A stretch of DNA of 64,000 nucleotides from the NCBI RefSeq assembly GCF_016862575.1, contig NZ_BONF01000005.1:248001-312000 (forward strand). Reading direction: 5' to 3'. The notes beneath the pieces are model-generated. The model saw only the letters and a list, made by a program, of their open reading frames with translations. It had not been told where the DNA came from and searched no databases. This document shows, piece by piece, positions 25,790 to 34,172 of this stretch; position 1 is the stretch's first letter; each line of letters opens with the position of its first letter. The stretch comes from Catellatospora bangladeshensis (GTDB lineage: Bacteria > Actinomycetota > Actinomycetes > Mycobacteriales > Micromonosporaceae). Made by a program: the position numbers and the translations under genes.

Positions 25790-26712
25790 GTTCTCTGTTG
25801 TTCGGCGATGAGCTGGTCACCAGCGAAGTGGCGGCGGCCCGCCGGGCCCTGGTCGACGGCCTGAGCCTGCTCCGCACTTCGCTCAACGAGATGCTGGCCA
25901 CGGCGGTACGTGGCGACGGCGGCACCCAGCGGATCCGCACCCGGCAGGGCAACGACGCCGCGGTCCGGCACCAGCCCCCCGGCACCAAGCCGGTCGGCGG
26001 CCGGGTCAACGGCACCCGCAGCGGCATGCCCACCCAGGTGAGCGGAGCCACCGCGGCCGACGGGGACACCCAGGTGCTGCCCGCGGTCGAGGAGGGCGGC
26101 GCCGGCACCGGCGGCACCGGCTACCCCGACCGGCCCGATCCCAGCGACGCCGCCCACGAGGTGTGGACGCTGGTCGAGCGGGCCCAGCAGGGCGACGCCG
26201 AGGCGTTCGGGCTCATCTACGACCGGTACGTCGACACGGTGTTCCGGTTCATCTACTTCCGGGTCGGCAACCGGCCGCTGGCCGAGGACCTGACCTCGGA
26301 CACCTTCCTGCGCGCGCTCAAGCGCATCAGCAGCTTCACCTGGCAGGGGCGCGACCTGGGCGCGTGGCTGGTCACCATCGCCCGCAACCTGGTCGCCGAC
26401 CACTTCAAGTCCGGCCGCTACCGGCTGGAGGTCACCACCGGCGACGTGCTCGACGCCGACCGCGAGGACCGGGGCCCCGAGGGCAGCCCGGAGACCGCCG
26501 TCGTCGACCACATCACCAACGTCGCCCTGCTGACCGCGGTCAAGCAGCTCAACCCCGAGCAGCAGGAGTGCATCGTGCTGCGCTTCCTGCAGGGCTTCTC
26601 CGTCGCGGAGACGGCCCAGGCGATGGGCAAGAACGAAGGCGCCATCAAGGCCCTGCAGTACCGCGCCGTGCGCGCGCTCGCCCGCCTGCTCCCCGAGGGG
26701 TTCCAGCCGTGA
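25786..26712 (+). CDS. bldN: ECF sigma factor BldN
   Basis: 308 residues. An N-terminal extension of about 125 residues precedes sigma region 2 (LVERAQQGDAEAFGLIYDRY; FRVGNRPLAEDLTSDTFLRA; GAWLVTIARNLVADHFKS) and region 4 (LNPEQQECIVLRFLQGFSVA). The match to Streptomyces sigma-BldN, needed for aerial development, is close, and the long N-terminal part recalls its pro-sequence. It is followed by rsbN, its anti-sigma gene, as in Streptomyces. In this lineage it probably acts in sporulation or sporangium development. Confidence 0.9.
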   Translation: MSSLLFGDELVTSEVAAARRALVDGLSLLRTSLNEMLATAVRGDGGTQRIRTRQGNDAAVRHQPPGTKPVGGRVNGTRSGMPTQVSGATAADGDTQVLPAVEEGGAGTGGTGYPDRPDPSDAAHEVWTLVERAQQGDAEAFGLIYDRYVDTVFRFIYFRVGNRPLAEDLTSDTFLRALKRISSFTWQGRDLGAWLVTIARNLVADHFKSGRYRLEVTTGDVLDADREDRGPEGSPETAVVDHITNVALLTAVKQLNPEQQECIVLRFLQGFSVAETAQAMGKNEGAIKALQYRAVRALARLLPEGFQP

Positions 26713-26755
26713 ACGTGATTCATGTCACTCGGAGCGGTCACAGGCTTCGAGCAGC

Positions 26756-26785
26756 CGTAACTGATCGTGCCCTGGTCCCGTTTGA
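26756..26785 (+). promoter_or_regulatory. Candidate sigma-BldN promoter of rsbN
   Basis: CGTAAC (26756-26761), then 17 nt, then CGTTTGA (26779-26785) resembles the Streptomyces sigma-BldN promoter CGTAAC-N16-CGTTGA. It lies in the gap between bldN and rsbN, 70 nt before the rsbN start, so BldN would drive its own anti-sigma factor in a negative feedback loop. Confidence 0.65.
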
Positions 26786-26854
26786 CCGGGTGCGAGCGGC
26801 AATCTCGACGCTCGCCTCAGCAAACACCGCGATCAGCGAAGGGGGGTGCCCGCG

Positions 26855-27922
26855 GTGAACACGTCCCTGTTCGATCGCCGGCGCGCCGAGCGCTTCGCCC
26901 AGCTACTCGACGAGGCCAACGGTGGCCGCCGTCACCACACCCGGTCCCGGGTCGACGACCAGCTCACCGAGCTGGTCGTGGTCGGGCAGCAGTTGCGCAC
27001 CGTGACGCTGCCCGGCGTGCCCGAGGCCGCGTTCAAACGGGATCTGCGTGCACAGCTGATCGCCACCGCGGAACGCGACGGCATCGGCGTCACCGCCCGA
27101 CCGGAGGCCGGCGACCGCGGCAACGCGGCGTGGTCGGCCCGCACCTCAGGGCGGGCCCGCGCCCGGGGTGCGATCGTGGTCGGCATCGCCGCCGGCACGC
27201 TGGCGCTGTCCGGCGTGTCGGTGGCGAGCGGTGAGGCGATCCCCGGCGACGCCCTCTACGGCGTCAAGCGGCAGACCGAGAAGGCGCAGCTGGCGCTGGC
27301 CGGCTCGGACCTGTCCCGGGGCCGGCTCTACCTGGAGTTCGCCCGGACCCGGCTCAACGAGGCGCACGCCGTGCGCACCGACGCCGGCGGGTTCGCCGCG
27401 GCGCTGACGGACATGGACAGCGACACCACCCAGGGCGTACGGATGCTCGTCACCGCCGCCATGGCGCGGCGGGACACCTCCGCCCTGGACGCGGTCGACC
27501 GGTTCGTCGCCGACCAGCGCATGCTCGTCGGGCAGCTGCTCGACGGCGGCACCACGGACCGGGACAAGGTCACCGGCTCGCTGGCGCTGCTGGACCGGAT
27601 CGAGAAGCGCTCCGCCGCCGCCCGCACCGCGCTGGCCTGCGGCGCCGGCACCAACGGCAGCGACAAGCTCGGTGCCGTGCCGGGAGCCTGCGCCAACGCG
27701 GTGTCGTCCCAGCCGAACCGGCCCGAGCAGCAGCGCGAGCCGCAGCCGAGCAAGGAGAGCGGCAAGCCCGAGGCCAACGGCGGCCCGAGCGCCCCGGCCG
27801 CCTCCGCGGCGCCCAGCGCGTCCGCCTCCCCGGCTCCGGCACCCGACGGCCAGCCCGAGCAGACGCAGGACGAGGGCCTGCTCGACGAGCTGGGCCGGAT
27901 CCTCGGCGGCCTGCTCGGCTAG
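26855..27922 (+). CDS. rsbN: Membrane anti-sigma factor RsbN (DUF5667)
   Basis: 355 residues. The cytoplasmic N-terminus (RRRAERFAQLLDEANGGRR...) is the expected sigma-binding part; one membrane helix (about 105-126) and an extracytoplasmic helical domain beginning with the DUF5667 motif GDALYGVKRQTEKAQLAL follow, then a Pro/Ala/Ser-rich tail. In Streptomyces RsbN binds and holds sigma-BldN at the membrane. GTG 26855 is chosen because AAGGGGGG lies 9 nt upstream. Confidence 0.85.
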   Translation: MNTSLFDRRRAERFAQLLDEANGGRRHHTRSRVDDQLTELVVVGQQLRTVTLPGVPEAAFKRDLRAQLIATAERDGIGVTARPEAGDRGNAAWSARTSGRARARGAIVVGIAAGTLALSGVSVASGEAIPGDALYGVKRQTEKAQLALAGSDLSRGRLYLEFARTRLNEAHAVRTDAGGFAAALTDMDSDTTQGVRMLVTAAMARRDTSALDAVDRFVADQRMLVGQLLDGGTTDRDKVTGSLALLDRIEKRSAAARTALACGAGTNGSDKLGAVPGACANAVSSQPNRPEQQREPQPSKESGKPEANGGPSAPAASAAPSASASPAPAPDGQPEQTQDEGLLDELGRILGGLLG

Positions 27923-27943
27923 CGGAAACGCACGTTCGGATCA

Positions 27944-27974
27944 GGGGCGCGGCACCGATGAGGTGCCGCGCCCC
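27944..27974 (+). terminator. Hairpin after rsbN
   Basis: A perfect 13-bp stem, GGGGCGCGGCACC and GGTGCCGCGCCCC, with a 5-nt loop. There is no T-run, so it is an actinobacterial-type terminator or RNA stabiliser between rsbN and the HAD gene. Confidence 0.75.
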
Positions 27975-28053
27975 TACTGCGTGTAGCGGCCTCCGGCGCA
28001 TACGCTCTAGCCGTCACGTGGCACGAAGGACGCCGTCCGCAGAAGGAGGGGCC

Positions 28054-28950
28054 ATGGCACACCGTCGCAGTCCCGCGCCGACCGCCGCTATCGCGAGCGA
28101 GGCGGGTCCCGCGGTGCCCGCGCCCGTGTCCGCGCCGATATCCGTGCCCGGCACCACGCCGGTCACCGCGCCCGACCGCACCGCGGCCGCCTTCTTCGAC
28201 GTGGACAACACGATGATGCAAGGCGCCTCGCTGTACTACTTCGCCCGCGGCCTGGCCTCCCGCCGCTACTTCACCACGATCGACCTGGCCCGGTTCGCCA
28301 TCAGCCAGGCCCGCTTCCGGCTGCTGGCGGCCGAGCACTCCGGCGACATCTCGCAGGCCCGTGAGGCCGCGCTCGCCTTCATCCAGGGCTGGCAGGTGGA
28401 CGACGTGCAGCGGCTCAGCGAGGAGATCTTCGACGAGCTGATGGCCGACCGCATCTGGTCCGGCACCCGGGCCCTGGCCGACCAGCACCTCGCCGCCGGG
28501 CAGCGGGTGTGGCTGGTCACCGCCGCCCCCGTCGAGCTGGGCCGGGTCATCGCGTCCCGGCTGGGCCTGACCGGGGCGCTGGGCACCGTCGCCGAGATCC
28601 GCGACGGGGCGTACACCGGCCGCCTGGTCGGCGAGATGATGCACGGCCCGGCGAAGGCGCACGCGATCGAGGCGCTCGCCGCCGCCGAGGGGCTGGACCT
28701 GGCCCGCTGCACCGCGTACAGCGACTCGATCAACGACGTGCCGATGCTGACGACGGTCGGCACCGCGGTCGCCGTAAACCCGGACGGGGCGCTGCGCCGC
28801 ATGGCCCGTACGCAGGGCTGGGACATCCGCGACTTCCGGCACGGCCGCAAGGCCGCCAAGGTCGCCGTGCCGGTCGCGCTCGGCGCGGGCGTGCTGGCGG
28901 GCGCGGTCGCCGGTGGCATGGCGCTGTCCCGCCGCCGTAAGAAGCTGTGA
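28054..28950 (+). CDS. HAD-IB family phosphatase
   Basis: 298 residues. AAFFDVDNTMMQGAS (near 47-60) is the nucleophile motif of the HAD-IB (SerB-like) group; WLVTAAP and YSDSINDVPML complete the site. A C-terminal membrane helix (about 270-290) followed by basic residues suggests membrane anchoring. Substrates of this subgroup include phosphoserine and lysophosphatidic acid; the real one is unknown. ATG 28054 has AGGAGG upstream. It overlaps the next gene by 4 bp. Confidence 0.8.
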   Translation: MAHRRSPAPTAAIASEAGPAVPAPVSAPISVPGTTPVTAPDRTAAAFFDVDNTMMQGASLYYFARGLASRRYFTTIDLARFAISQARFRLLAAEHSGDISQAREAALAFIQGWQVDDVQRLSEEIFDELMADRIWSGTRALADQHLAAGQRVWLVTAAPVELGRVIASRLGLTGALGTVAEIRDGAYTGRLVGEMMHGPAKAHAIEALAAAEGLDLARCTAYSDSINDVPMLTTVGTAVAVNPDGALRRMARTQGWDIRDFRHGRKAAKVAVPVALGAGVLAGAVAGGMALSRRRKKL

Positions 28951-30041
28951 CCGCCACCGCGGACCGGCCGCCGCTTACCCGCGTCGTCTCGCTGGTCGCG
29001 GCGCTCGGCGCGAGCGCGGCGATGCTCGCCCTGGACCCCCGGCAGCCGCCGCCCCCACGCCGCACCGGCGAGGTGCCGCTGTCGGTCGCGTACGCCGGTG
29101 CGCACGTGCTCGACACGCCGGGGACGCTGCCGGACGGTGCCGCGTACACCCCGCTGTTCTTCCTGGACGCGGGACGCTCGGTCGGCACGGCGGCCAGCCC
29201 CGGCGGGGCCGACGTGCGCCTGCTGCTGCGCTCCGGGGACGGCCTGCGCGAGCTGCGCCGGCTGCCGCGGGACCAGGCGGGCGAGTTCGCCGGATTCGCG
29301 AGCGACGGAGCCGAGCTGGTCTGGGTCGAGCTGACCAGCGATCCCGACGGCGCCGGGCGCAGCCGCATCTGGGCGGCCCGGCTGGACGGCGGCCCGGCGC
29401 GGGTGGTCACCGAGGACACCGGTGCGGTGATGCTGTTCGACAAGCAGGGCGACCTGGCCCTGCACGACGGCCGGGTGAGCTGGATGGCCGACAGCGGCCG
29501 CGAGGGCTACTCCGCGCTGCGCACCGTGCCGCTGGCCGGTGGCACCCCCGAGGTCCGGGAACTGGCCGGCGGGTACGCCATCAGCGCCTGGCCGTGGCTG
29601 GTCAGCGAATCGGCCGCCGACGCGGGCGAGGTGACCGCGACCAACATCGACTCCGGCCGCCGCTTCACCGTCGGCGTACGCCCCAACGAGCTGCTGACCT
29701 GCTCCCCGTCCTGGTGCCGGTCGATCGTGATCGGCAGCACGGAGGCGTCCACGGTCATCGAGCTGACCCGCCCGGAGGGCGCGGAACGGGTCCGCACCGT
29801 CAGCGGCGCGGTCGCCTCGGCCGTGGCCGACGTCGCGCTGCTGGACCGGTTCGAGATCTACACCCGCTCCAGCCCGGTGGTGACCGGCAGCCGCCTGCTG
29901 CTCTACGACCTGAGCACCCGCGAGCTGGTCCAGGTCAGCGACAACGCGGGTCGGGTGGTCGCCCGCGGCGGCGTGCTGTGGTGGTCCACCGGCGACAACG
30001 AGACCCTCGTCTGGCACGCGCTCGACCTGCGCGGACTCTGA
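28947..30041 (+). CDS. Predicted exported beta-propeller-like protein
   Basis: 364 residues. An N-terminal hydrophobic segment (about 12-29) may be a signal anchor. The rest has repeated beta-strand blocks with WVEL, IWAARLDGG, SALRTVPLAGG and LLLYDLSTRELVQVS, resembling TolB/WD-type propellers, but no catalytic motif is seen. Its GTG overlaps the stop of the HAD-IB gene (GTGA), so the two are coupled. The next gene is convergent only 3 nt away, with no terminator between. Confidence 0.6.
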   Translation: MTATADRPPLTRVVSLVAALGASAAMLALDPRQPPPPRRTGEVPLSVAYAGAHVLDTPGTLPDGAAYTPLFFLDAGRSVGTAASPGGADVRLLLRSGDGLRELRRLPRDQAGEFAGFASDGAELVWVELTSDPDGAGRSRIWAARLDGGPARVVTEDTGAVMLFDKQGDLALHDGRVSWMADSGREGYSALRTVPLAGGTPEVRELAGGYAISAWPWLVSESAADAGEVTATNIDSGRRFTVGVRPNELLTCSPSWCRSIVIGSTEASTVIELTRPEGAERVRTVSGAVASAVADVALLDRFEIYTRSSPVVTGSRLLLYDLSTRELVQVSDNAGRVVARGGVLWWSTGDNETLVWHALDLRGL

Positions 30042-30044
30042 TCG

Positions 30045-31520
30045 CTACCGCAGGCCGTAGAGCGTGGCCAGGTCGACGAGCACGACCTCGCCACGGTCCG
30101 CCGCGGAGCGCAGCTCCGGGGTGAAGCCCGCGCCGCTGTAGCAGGCCAGCCTGGTGGCCGCCGTGTCGTAGCGGCCACCAGCGACGATCAGGTCGCGGAT
30201 GCGCCGCAGCCGGGTCAGGTGCGGCACGCCCATCACCTCGTTCCATTTCGCCTCGCCGACGGACAGCAGCGGCGGCTTCTGCGCACCGTCGGACACCCCG
30301 ACGACCGCCACGTCCACCTCGTGCGCCGCCTTCGCGGCGGCGTCGTTGACCACTCCCGTGCCGACCCGGGCGGGCAGGCCGCCCAGCAGCTCGGCATCGT
30401 CGTGGTACAGCGCCCACTCGCGGCAGACCTGCTCGAAGCGGGGTCCGATCACGTTGCTTTCGAAGCGCCGTTTCGCCTGCTGCCAGACGCGGGTCGCGCT
30501 GCCCGGCCGCTCCAGCTGGCTCCAGACCGGGCGCATCACCGCGCCGTAGAAGCTGATCAGCGGTTCGGCGATGCGGTAGCTGCTGCGGTTGTCCCGGAAG
30601 GCGTCCGCGTCGCGGGCCATCAGGCCGGCGTCCTCCAGCACGTCCAGCGGATGAGCCACGTCCGCCGCCTTCCGGCCCAGGAAGCTGGCGATGCCGCCGC
30701 GGGTGGCGTTGCCTTCGGCGACCGCGGCGAGCACGGAGTGGTAGAGGGCGGTGTCCCGCAGGTCGGGCTCCTCGGCGAGCAGGTAGCGCGCCTCGCGGAA
30801 CAGCGGGCTCTCCGGGTTCAGCACGGTGCGCGTCACCCAGGCGTCGAAATCGCCGGCGTCGGCGGGCGAGTCGTTGCGGGCCAGTTCACGCCGGTAGGCG
30901 GGGGTGCCACCGACGACCGCGTTGACCATGAGGGCCAGCCGGGGGTCGCTCAAGCCCCAGAACTCGGCGGCCAGCCGGTGGTCGAGGGTGCGCACCACCA
31001 TCTCCAGTCCCGCCCGGCCGCGCAGCGGCGCGTTGCCCGCGAGCAGGCCGCCCATGAACGACATCGCCGAGCCGCAGAGCAGCAGCCGGGTGCGGGACTC
31101 GACCCGTTCCGTGCGCAGCGGCCCGTATGCCGCCTGGATGATCGACGGCAGGGAGGGGTTCGCCTTGGCCAGGTAAGGGAATTCGTCCAGCACCACCGGC
31201 ACCGGCCGCTCCCGACCGAGGGCCAGCAGCGCGTCCACCGCTTCGTACCACGAGGTCAGCCGGATCGGCGTGGCCGGACGGGTGTATTCGGTGAGCGCCT
31301 CGCCCAGCCGGTGCAGCGAGTCGGCGTCGGTCGCCTCGGTCGCCCCGAAGAAGAAGCCCCCTGCTGCCCGGCAGGCCGCGTCCAGCAGGAAGGTCTTGCC
31401 CTGGCGGCGTCGGCCGGACACCACGCCGAGGGTCGCTCCGGCCTGCTCGTCGAGGATGAAGCGGCTCAGCGCGGCCCATTCGTGAGCCCGATCGAACATC
31501 GCCGGCGGCCTGGACAGCAT
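30045..31520 (-). CDS. ATPase with C-terminal PD-(D/E)XK-like nuclease domain (archaeal ATPase / DUF234 type)
   Basis: 491 residues. Walker A GRRRQGKT (near 36-43) and Walker B VPVVLDEFPYL (near 107) belong to the archaeal-type ATPase family. The middle part is winged-helix-like (GGIASFLGRKAADVAHPLDVL) and the end has E-x-D and GEAKW (near 385-425) matching the DUF234 nuclease-like domain. Such genes are patchily distributed and often sit alone; a role in DNA defence or mobile DNA is possible. ATG 31520 has AGGAGG 7 nt upstream. A 39-bp interrupted palindrome lies just before it. Confidence 0.8.
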   Translation of the reverse strand: MLSRPPAMFDRAHEWAALSRFILDEQAGATLGVVSGRRRQGKTFLLDAACRAAGGFFFGATEATDADSLHRLGEALTEYTRPATPIRLTSWYEAVDALLALGRERPVPVVLDEFPYLAKANPSLPSIIQAAYGPLRTERVESRTRLLLCGSAMSFMGGLLAGNAPLRGRAGLEMVVRTLDHRLAAEFWGLSDPRLALMVNAVVGGTPAYRRELARNDSPADAGDFDAWVTRTVLNPESPLFREARYLLAEEPDLRDTALYHSVLAAVAEGNATRGGIASFLGRKAADVAHPLDVLEDAGLMARDADAFRDNRSSYRIAEPLISFYGAVMRPVWSQLERPGSATRVWQQAKRRFESNVIGPRFEQVCREWALYHDDAELLGGLPARVGTGVVNDAAAKAAHEVDVAVVGVSDGAQKPPLLSVGEAKWNEVMGVPHLTRLRRIRDLIVAGGRYDTAATRLACYSGAGFTPELRSAADRGEVVLVDLATLYGLR

Positions 31521-31535
31521 CCGCGCCCTCCTGGA

Positions 31536-31574
31536 TTTGTGGGACCACAGTTATGGTAACTGTACTCCCACAAA
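31536..31574 (-). promoter_or_regulatory. 39-bp nested palindrome in the ATPase-nuclease promoter
   Basis: TTTGTGGGA (31536-31544), ACAGTTA (31547-31553), TAACTGT (31557-31563) and TCCCACAAA (31566-31574) form two perfectly nested inverted repeats around TGG. It ends 16 nt from the ATG of the ATPase-nuclease gene and just past the stop of the acyltransferase gene. It could be the operator of a dimeric repressor, a binding site of the protein itself, or an RNA hairpin near the 5' end. Confidence 0.7.
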
Positions 31575-31582
31575 CCTCGGCA

Positions 31583-32455
31583 TCACTCGCCGAAGGGGTC
31601 GGGGCGCAGCTCCAGGGTCTCGCGGAGCATCGTCTGGATGGTCTCGCGGACCTGGTCGGCGAGGTTGAAGACGACCGCGGGATCGTCGGCCGCGTCGGCG
31701 TACGGCTCCGTGTCGATGGGCTCGCCGAATCGGATCAGCCACTTGCTCGGCAGCGGGACCAGCCCCAGTGGCCCGAGCCACGGGAACGTCGGGGTCACCG
31801 GGAAGTACGGCGCGCCGATCAGCCGGGCCAGCGGCTTGATGTTGCCGAGCAGCGGGTAGATCTCCTCGGCCCCGACGATGGCCACCGGCACGATGGGCCG
31901 GCCGGTGCGCAGCGCCGCCGAGACGAACCCGCCCCGGCCGAAGCGCTGCAGCTGGTATCGGTCGGCGAAGCGCTTGCCGACGCCCTTGAACCCCTCCGGG
32001 AAGACGCCGACCAGCTCCTCCTGCAGCAGCAGGCGCTCCACGTCGGGGTTGCAGGCCAGCGTCGCGCCCGACTTGCGGGCCAGCTCCGACACGAACGGCA
32101 TGCGGAACACGAAGTCCGCGCCGAGCAGCCGCAGGTGCCGGTGCGCCGGGTGCTCGTCGTGGCAGGCGACCGAGAGCATCAGCGCGTCCAGCGCGATGGT
32201 GCCCGAATGGTTGCCGACGACCAGCGCCCCGCCCTCGGCGGGCAGGTTCTTGACGTCGATCACCTCGGTGCGGAACCAGCGGTGGTAGAGCTGGCGCAGC
32301 AGCGGCTGGAACACCTGGTCGGTCAGCTCAGGGTCGAAGCCGAACTCGTCGATCTCGTACTGCCCGGACAGACGGCGGCGCAGGAAGGCCAGCCCGGCGG
32401 CGACCCGCTCGTCGAACTCGTCGTCGATCTCGGGCGCGATCTCGGGCCTGGTCAC
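31583..32455 (-). CDS. Lysophospholipid acyltransferase (PlsC family)
   Basis: 290 residues. NHSGTIALD (near 82-90), with the catalytic His-x4-Asp, and VFPEGFKGVGK (near 150) define the family. It transfers an acyl chain to a lysophospholipid or a related acceptor at the membrane. It overlaps the epimerase gene upstream by 4 bp. The gene order HTH - bS22 - epimerase - acyltransferase matches M. tuberculosis Rv0500A to Rv0502. Confidence 0.85.
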   Translation of the reverse strand: MTRPEIAPEIDDEFDERVAAGLAFLRRRLSGQYEIDEFGFDPELTDQVFQPLLRQLYHRWFRTEVIDVKNLPAEGGALVVGNHSGTIALDALMLSVACHDEHPAHRHLRLLGADFVFRMPFVSELARKSGATLACNPDVERLLLQEELVGVFPEGFKGVGKRFADRYQLQRFGRGGFVSAALRTGRPIVPVAIVGAEEIYPLLGNIKPLARLIGAPYFPVTPTFPWLGPLGLVPLPSKWLIRFGEPIDTEPYADAADDPAVVFNLADQVRETIQTMLRETLELRPDPFGE

Positions 32456-33537
32456 CTGGCAGCCCCTCTCCGTTCGCGTACCGTCCGGATCATGTCGAGC
32501 AGCCGCTGCTCGGCGGCGGCCACCCGGGCCGGGGTGATGACCGCGCCGGGCTCCTGGGCCCGGACGAAGTCGTCGAAGGCGGCGGCGGTCGAGCGGGGCG
32601 TGAAGCCATACTGCCGGACCAGCCGGGCGGTGTCGACCACCCGTCCGTGCACGAACAGGTCCACCTGGTCCAGGCTCAGCCCGGCGACGCCGCGGCGGAA
32701 GGAGGCGGCGGCGTGCATGGCCGGCTCGGGCACCGGCAGCTCCAGCCGCCCGGACCGGCGCACCGCCTGCGAGAGCGTGAGCGTGCCCCGCCCGGCCACG
32801 TTGAACGTGCCCTGGTGGTCCTCCAGCACCGAGCGGCGCAGGATCTCCAGCGCGTCGTCGACGTGGATGAACTGCAGCCGCGGATCGCGCCCCAGCACGG
32901 TCGGCACCATGGGCCGGGCCAGGAACTTCAGCAGCGCGGTGTCGGCCTGCGGCCCGATGAACGGGGCGAAGCGCAGCACCGTGGTGACCACGCCGGGACG
33001 GCGGCGGCGGAAGCCGCGCACGTACGACTCGATGTCGAGGATGTCCCGGCCGTAGCCGCCGCGCGGCACGTCCCGGGGCTCGGTGTCCTCGGTGAACACG
33101 GCCGGATCGCGGAACGACACCCCGTACGCCGCGGTGGACGAGCGCACCACCAGCCGGCGCAGCGACGGCATCTGCTGGCAGGCGGCCAGCAGCTGGAGCG
33201 TGCCGATGACGTTCTGGTCCTTCATCGCCGCGCGCCCGCCCGCGGCCGGGTCGGGCGAGGACATGATGGCCAGGTGCACCAGCGCCTCGGCGCCCGTGCC
33301 GATCAGCGAGGCGGCGCCCTCGGTCAGATCGACCTTGCGCAGGGTGATGCCGCTGAGCAGCGGCGCCAGCTCGGCGGGCGGATCCGTGCGGTCGACGCCG
33401 ATCACCCGCTGAACCCGGGGGTCGGCGGCGATGCGGGCGGCGACGGTCGCGCCGAGGAACCGGCTGACGCCGGTGACGATGACGACCCGGGGTGCGCGTG
33501 CGCGGTCACCGGCAGAGCCGGCGGCTGCCGCGGTCAT
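32452..33537 (-). CDS. NAD-dependent epimerase/dehydratase
   Basis: 361 residues, extended SDR. VIVTGVSRFLGATVAARI (near 18-34) binds NAD; STAAYG and the Tyr/Lys region (YGRDILDIESYV) follow, although the usual Y-x3-K has diverged. The mycobacterial equivalent is annotated galE2 (Rv0501), but the substrate is not known. ATG 33537 is chosen for the GGGGAGG 7 nt upstream; the frame extends to 33618. Overlaps the acyltransferase by 4 bp. Confidence 0.8.
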   Translation of the reverse strand: MTAAAAGSAGDRARAPRVVIVTGVSRFLGATVAARIAADPRVQRVIGVDRTDPPAELAPLLSGITLRKVDLTEGAASLIGTGAEALVHLAIMSSPDPAAGGRAAMKDQNVIGTLQLLAACQQMPSLRRLVVRSSTAAYGVSFRDPAVFTEDTEPRDVPRGGYGRDILDIESYVRGFRRRRPGVVTTVLRFAPFIGPQADTALLKFLARPMVPTVLGRDPRLQFIHVDDALEILRRSVLEDHQGTFNVAGRGTLTLSQAVRRSGRLELPVPEPAMHAAASFRRGVAGLSLDQVDLFVHGRVVDTARLVRQYGFTPRSTAAAFDDFVRAQEPGAVITPARVAAAEQRLLDMIRTVRERRGAAR

Positions 33538-33667
33538 GACGCGCCTCCCCGGGGCGGCGAAGAATGGTCGAGAGGCACCGCGGACCCGGCGGGCATCACA
33601 CCCGCCGTAGGGTCCCACAGTTCCACGCCCAGGTGTCCGGCTAGCTCACGGCACCCGGGCGCGTGCC

Positions 33668-33769
33668 TCACTTGCCGAGACGGCGACGCTGGACGCGGGT
33701 CTTGCGCAGCAGCTTGCGGTGCTTCTTCTTCGCCATGCGCTTGCGGCGCTTCTTGACCACGGAGCCCAT
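33668..33769 (-). CDS. Small ribosomal protein bS22 (AURKAIP1/COX24 domain)
   Basis: A 33-residue, extremely basic protein starting [20 protein letters not shown] and ending LGK. This is the actinobacterial 30S protein bS22, first annotated as Rv0500B in M. tuberculosis and related to the mitochondrial AURKAIP1 domain. ATG 33769 has GAGGGG upstream. It sits between the HTH gene and the epimerase gene, as in mycobacteria. Confidence 0.95.
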   Translation of the reverse strand: MGSVVKKRRKRMAKKKHRKLLRKTRVQRRRLGK

Positions 33770-33870
33770 ACGGCATCCCCTCGAAGTTGACGGTGGTGGA
33801 ACCCGTTCAGGGTAGCCGAGCAGCCGTGGGCGCACTGCCAGGGGTCACCGTCCTAGTGAGGCGGGCCGCC

Positions 33871-34080
33871 TCACTGCTCCGAGAAGGCCCCGCGCAGGTA
33901 CTCCTGAACGGCCTGCTCAGGGACCCGGAACGACCGCCCGACCCGTACCGCCGAGAGCTCCCCGGAGTGCACGAGACGGTAGACGGTCATCTTCGAGACC
34001 CGCATGAGCGTCGCCACCTCGGCGACGGTGAGAAACCTGACCTCCGCCAGCCGGGCGTCCGGCCGTGCTGATCCGATCAT
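33871..34080 (-). CDS. Excisionase-type / MerR-like helix-turn-helix protein
   Basis: 69 residues. FLTVAEVATLMRVSKMTVYR and LVHSGELSAVRVGRSFRVPE form the HTH_17 (excisionase/BldC-like) winged helix. Orthologous in position and sequence to M. tuberculosis Rv0500A, so it is a conserved regulator and not a phage excisionase. ATG 34080 is preferred over an in-frame GTG at 34092, because GTGGGG lies 6 nt before the ATG. Confidence 0.85.
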   Translation of the reverse strand: MIGSARPDARLAEVRFLTVAEVATLMRVSKMTVYRLVHSGELSAVRVGRSFRVPEQAVQEYLRGAFSEQ

Positions 34081-34172
34081 GAGCAGCCCCACCTCCCTAT
34101 GCGACGGGCGGGTTCCTGTGTATTGAGTACGTTACCGGGACGGTTGTGACCGATGCGAGGCTTTCGCCAAGA

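Noticed and set aside
30041-30045. Missing terminator at the convergent pair
   Set aside because: Only 3 nt separate the stops, so no hairpin can fit; overlapping 3' ends are accepted and not evidence of an error.
33871-34080. Excisionase of an integrated phage
   Set aside because: The HTH_17 protein sits in the conserved order with bS22, epimerase and acyltransferase, and no integrase or attachment site is near.
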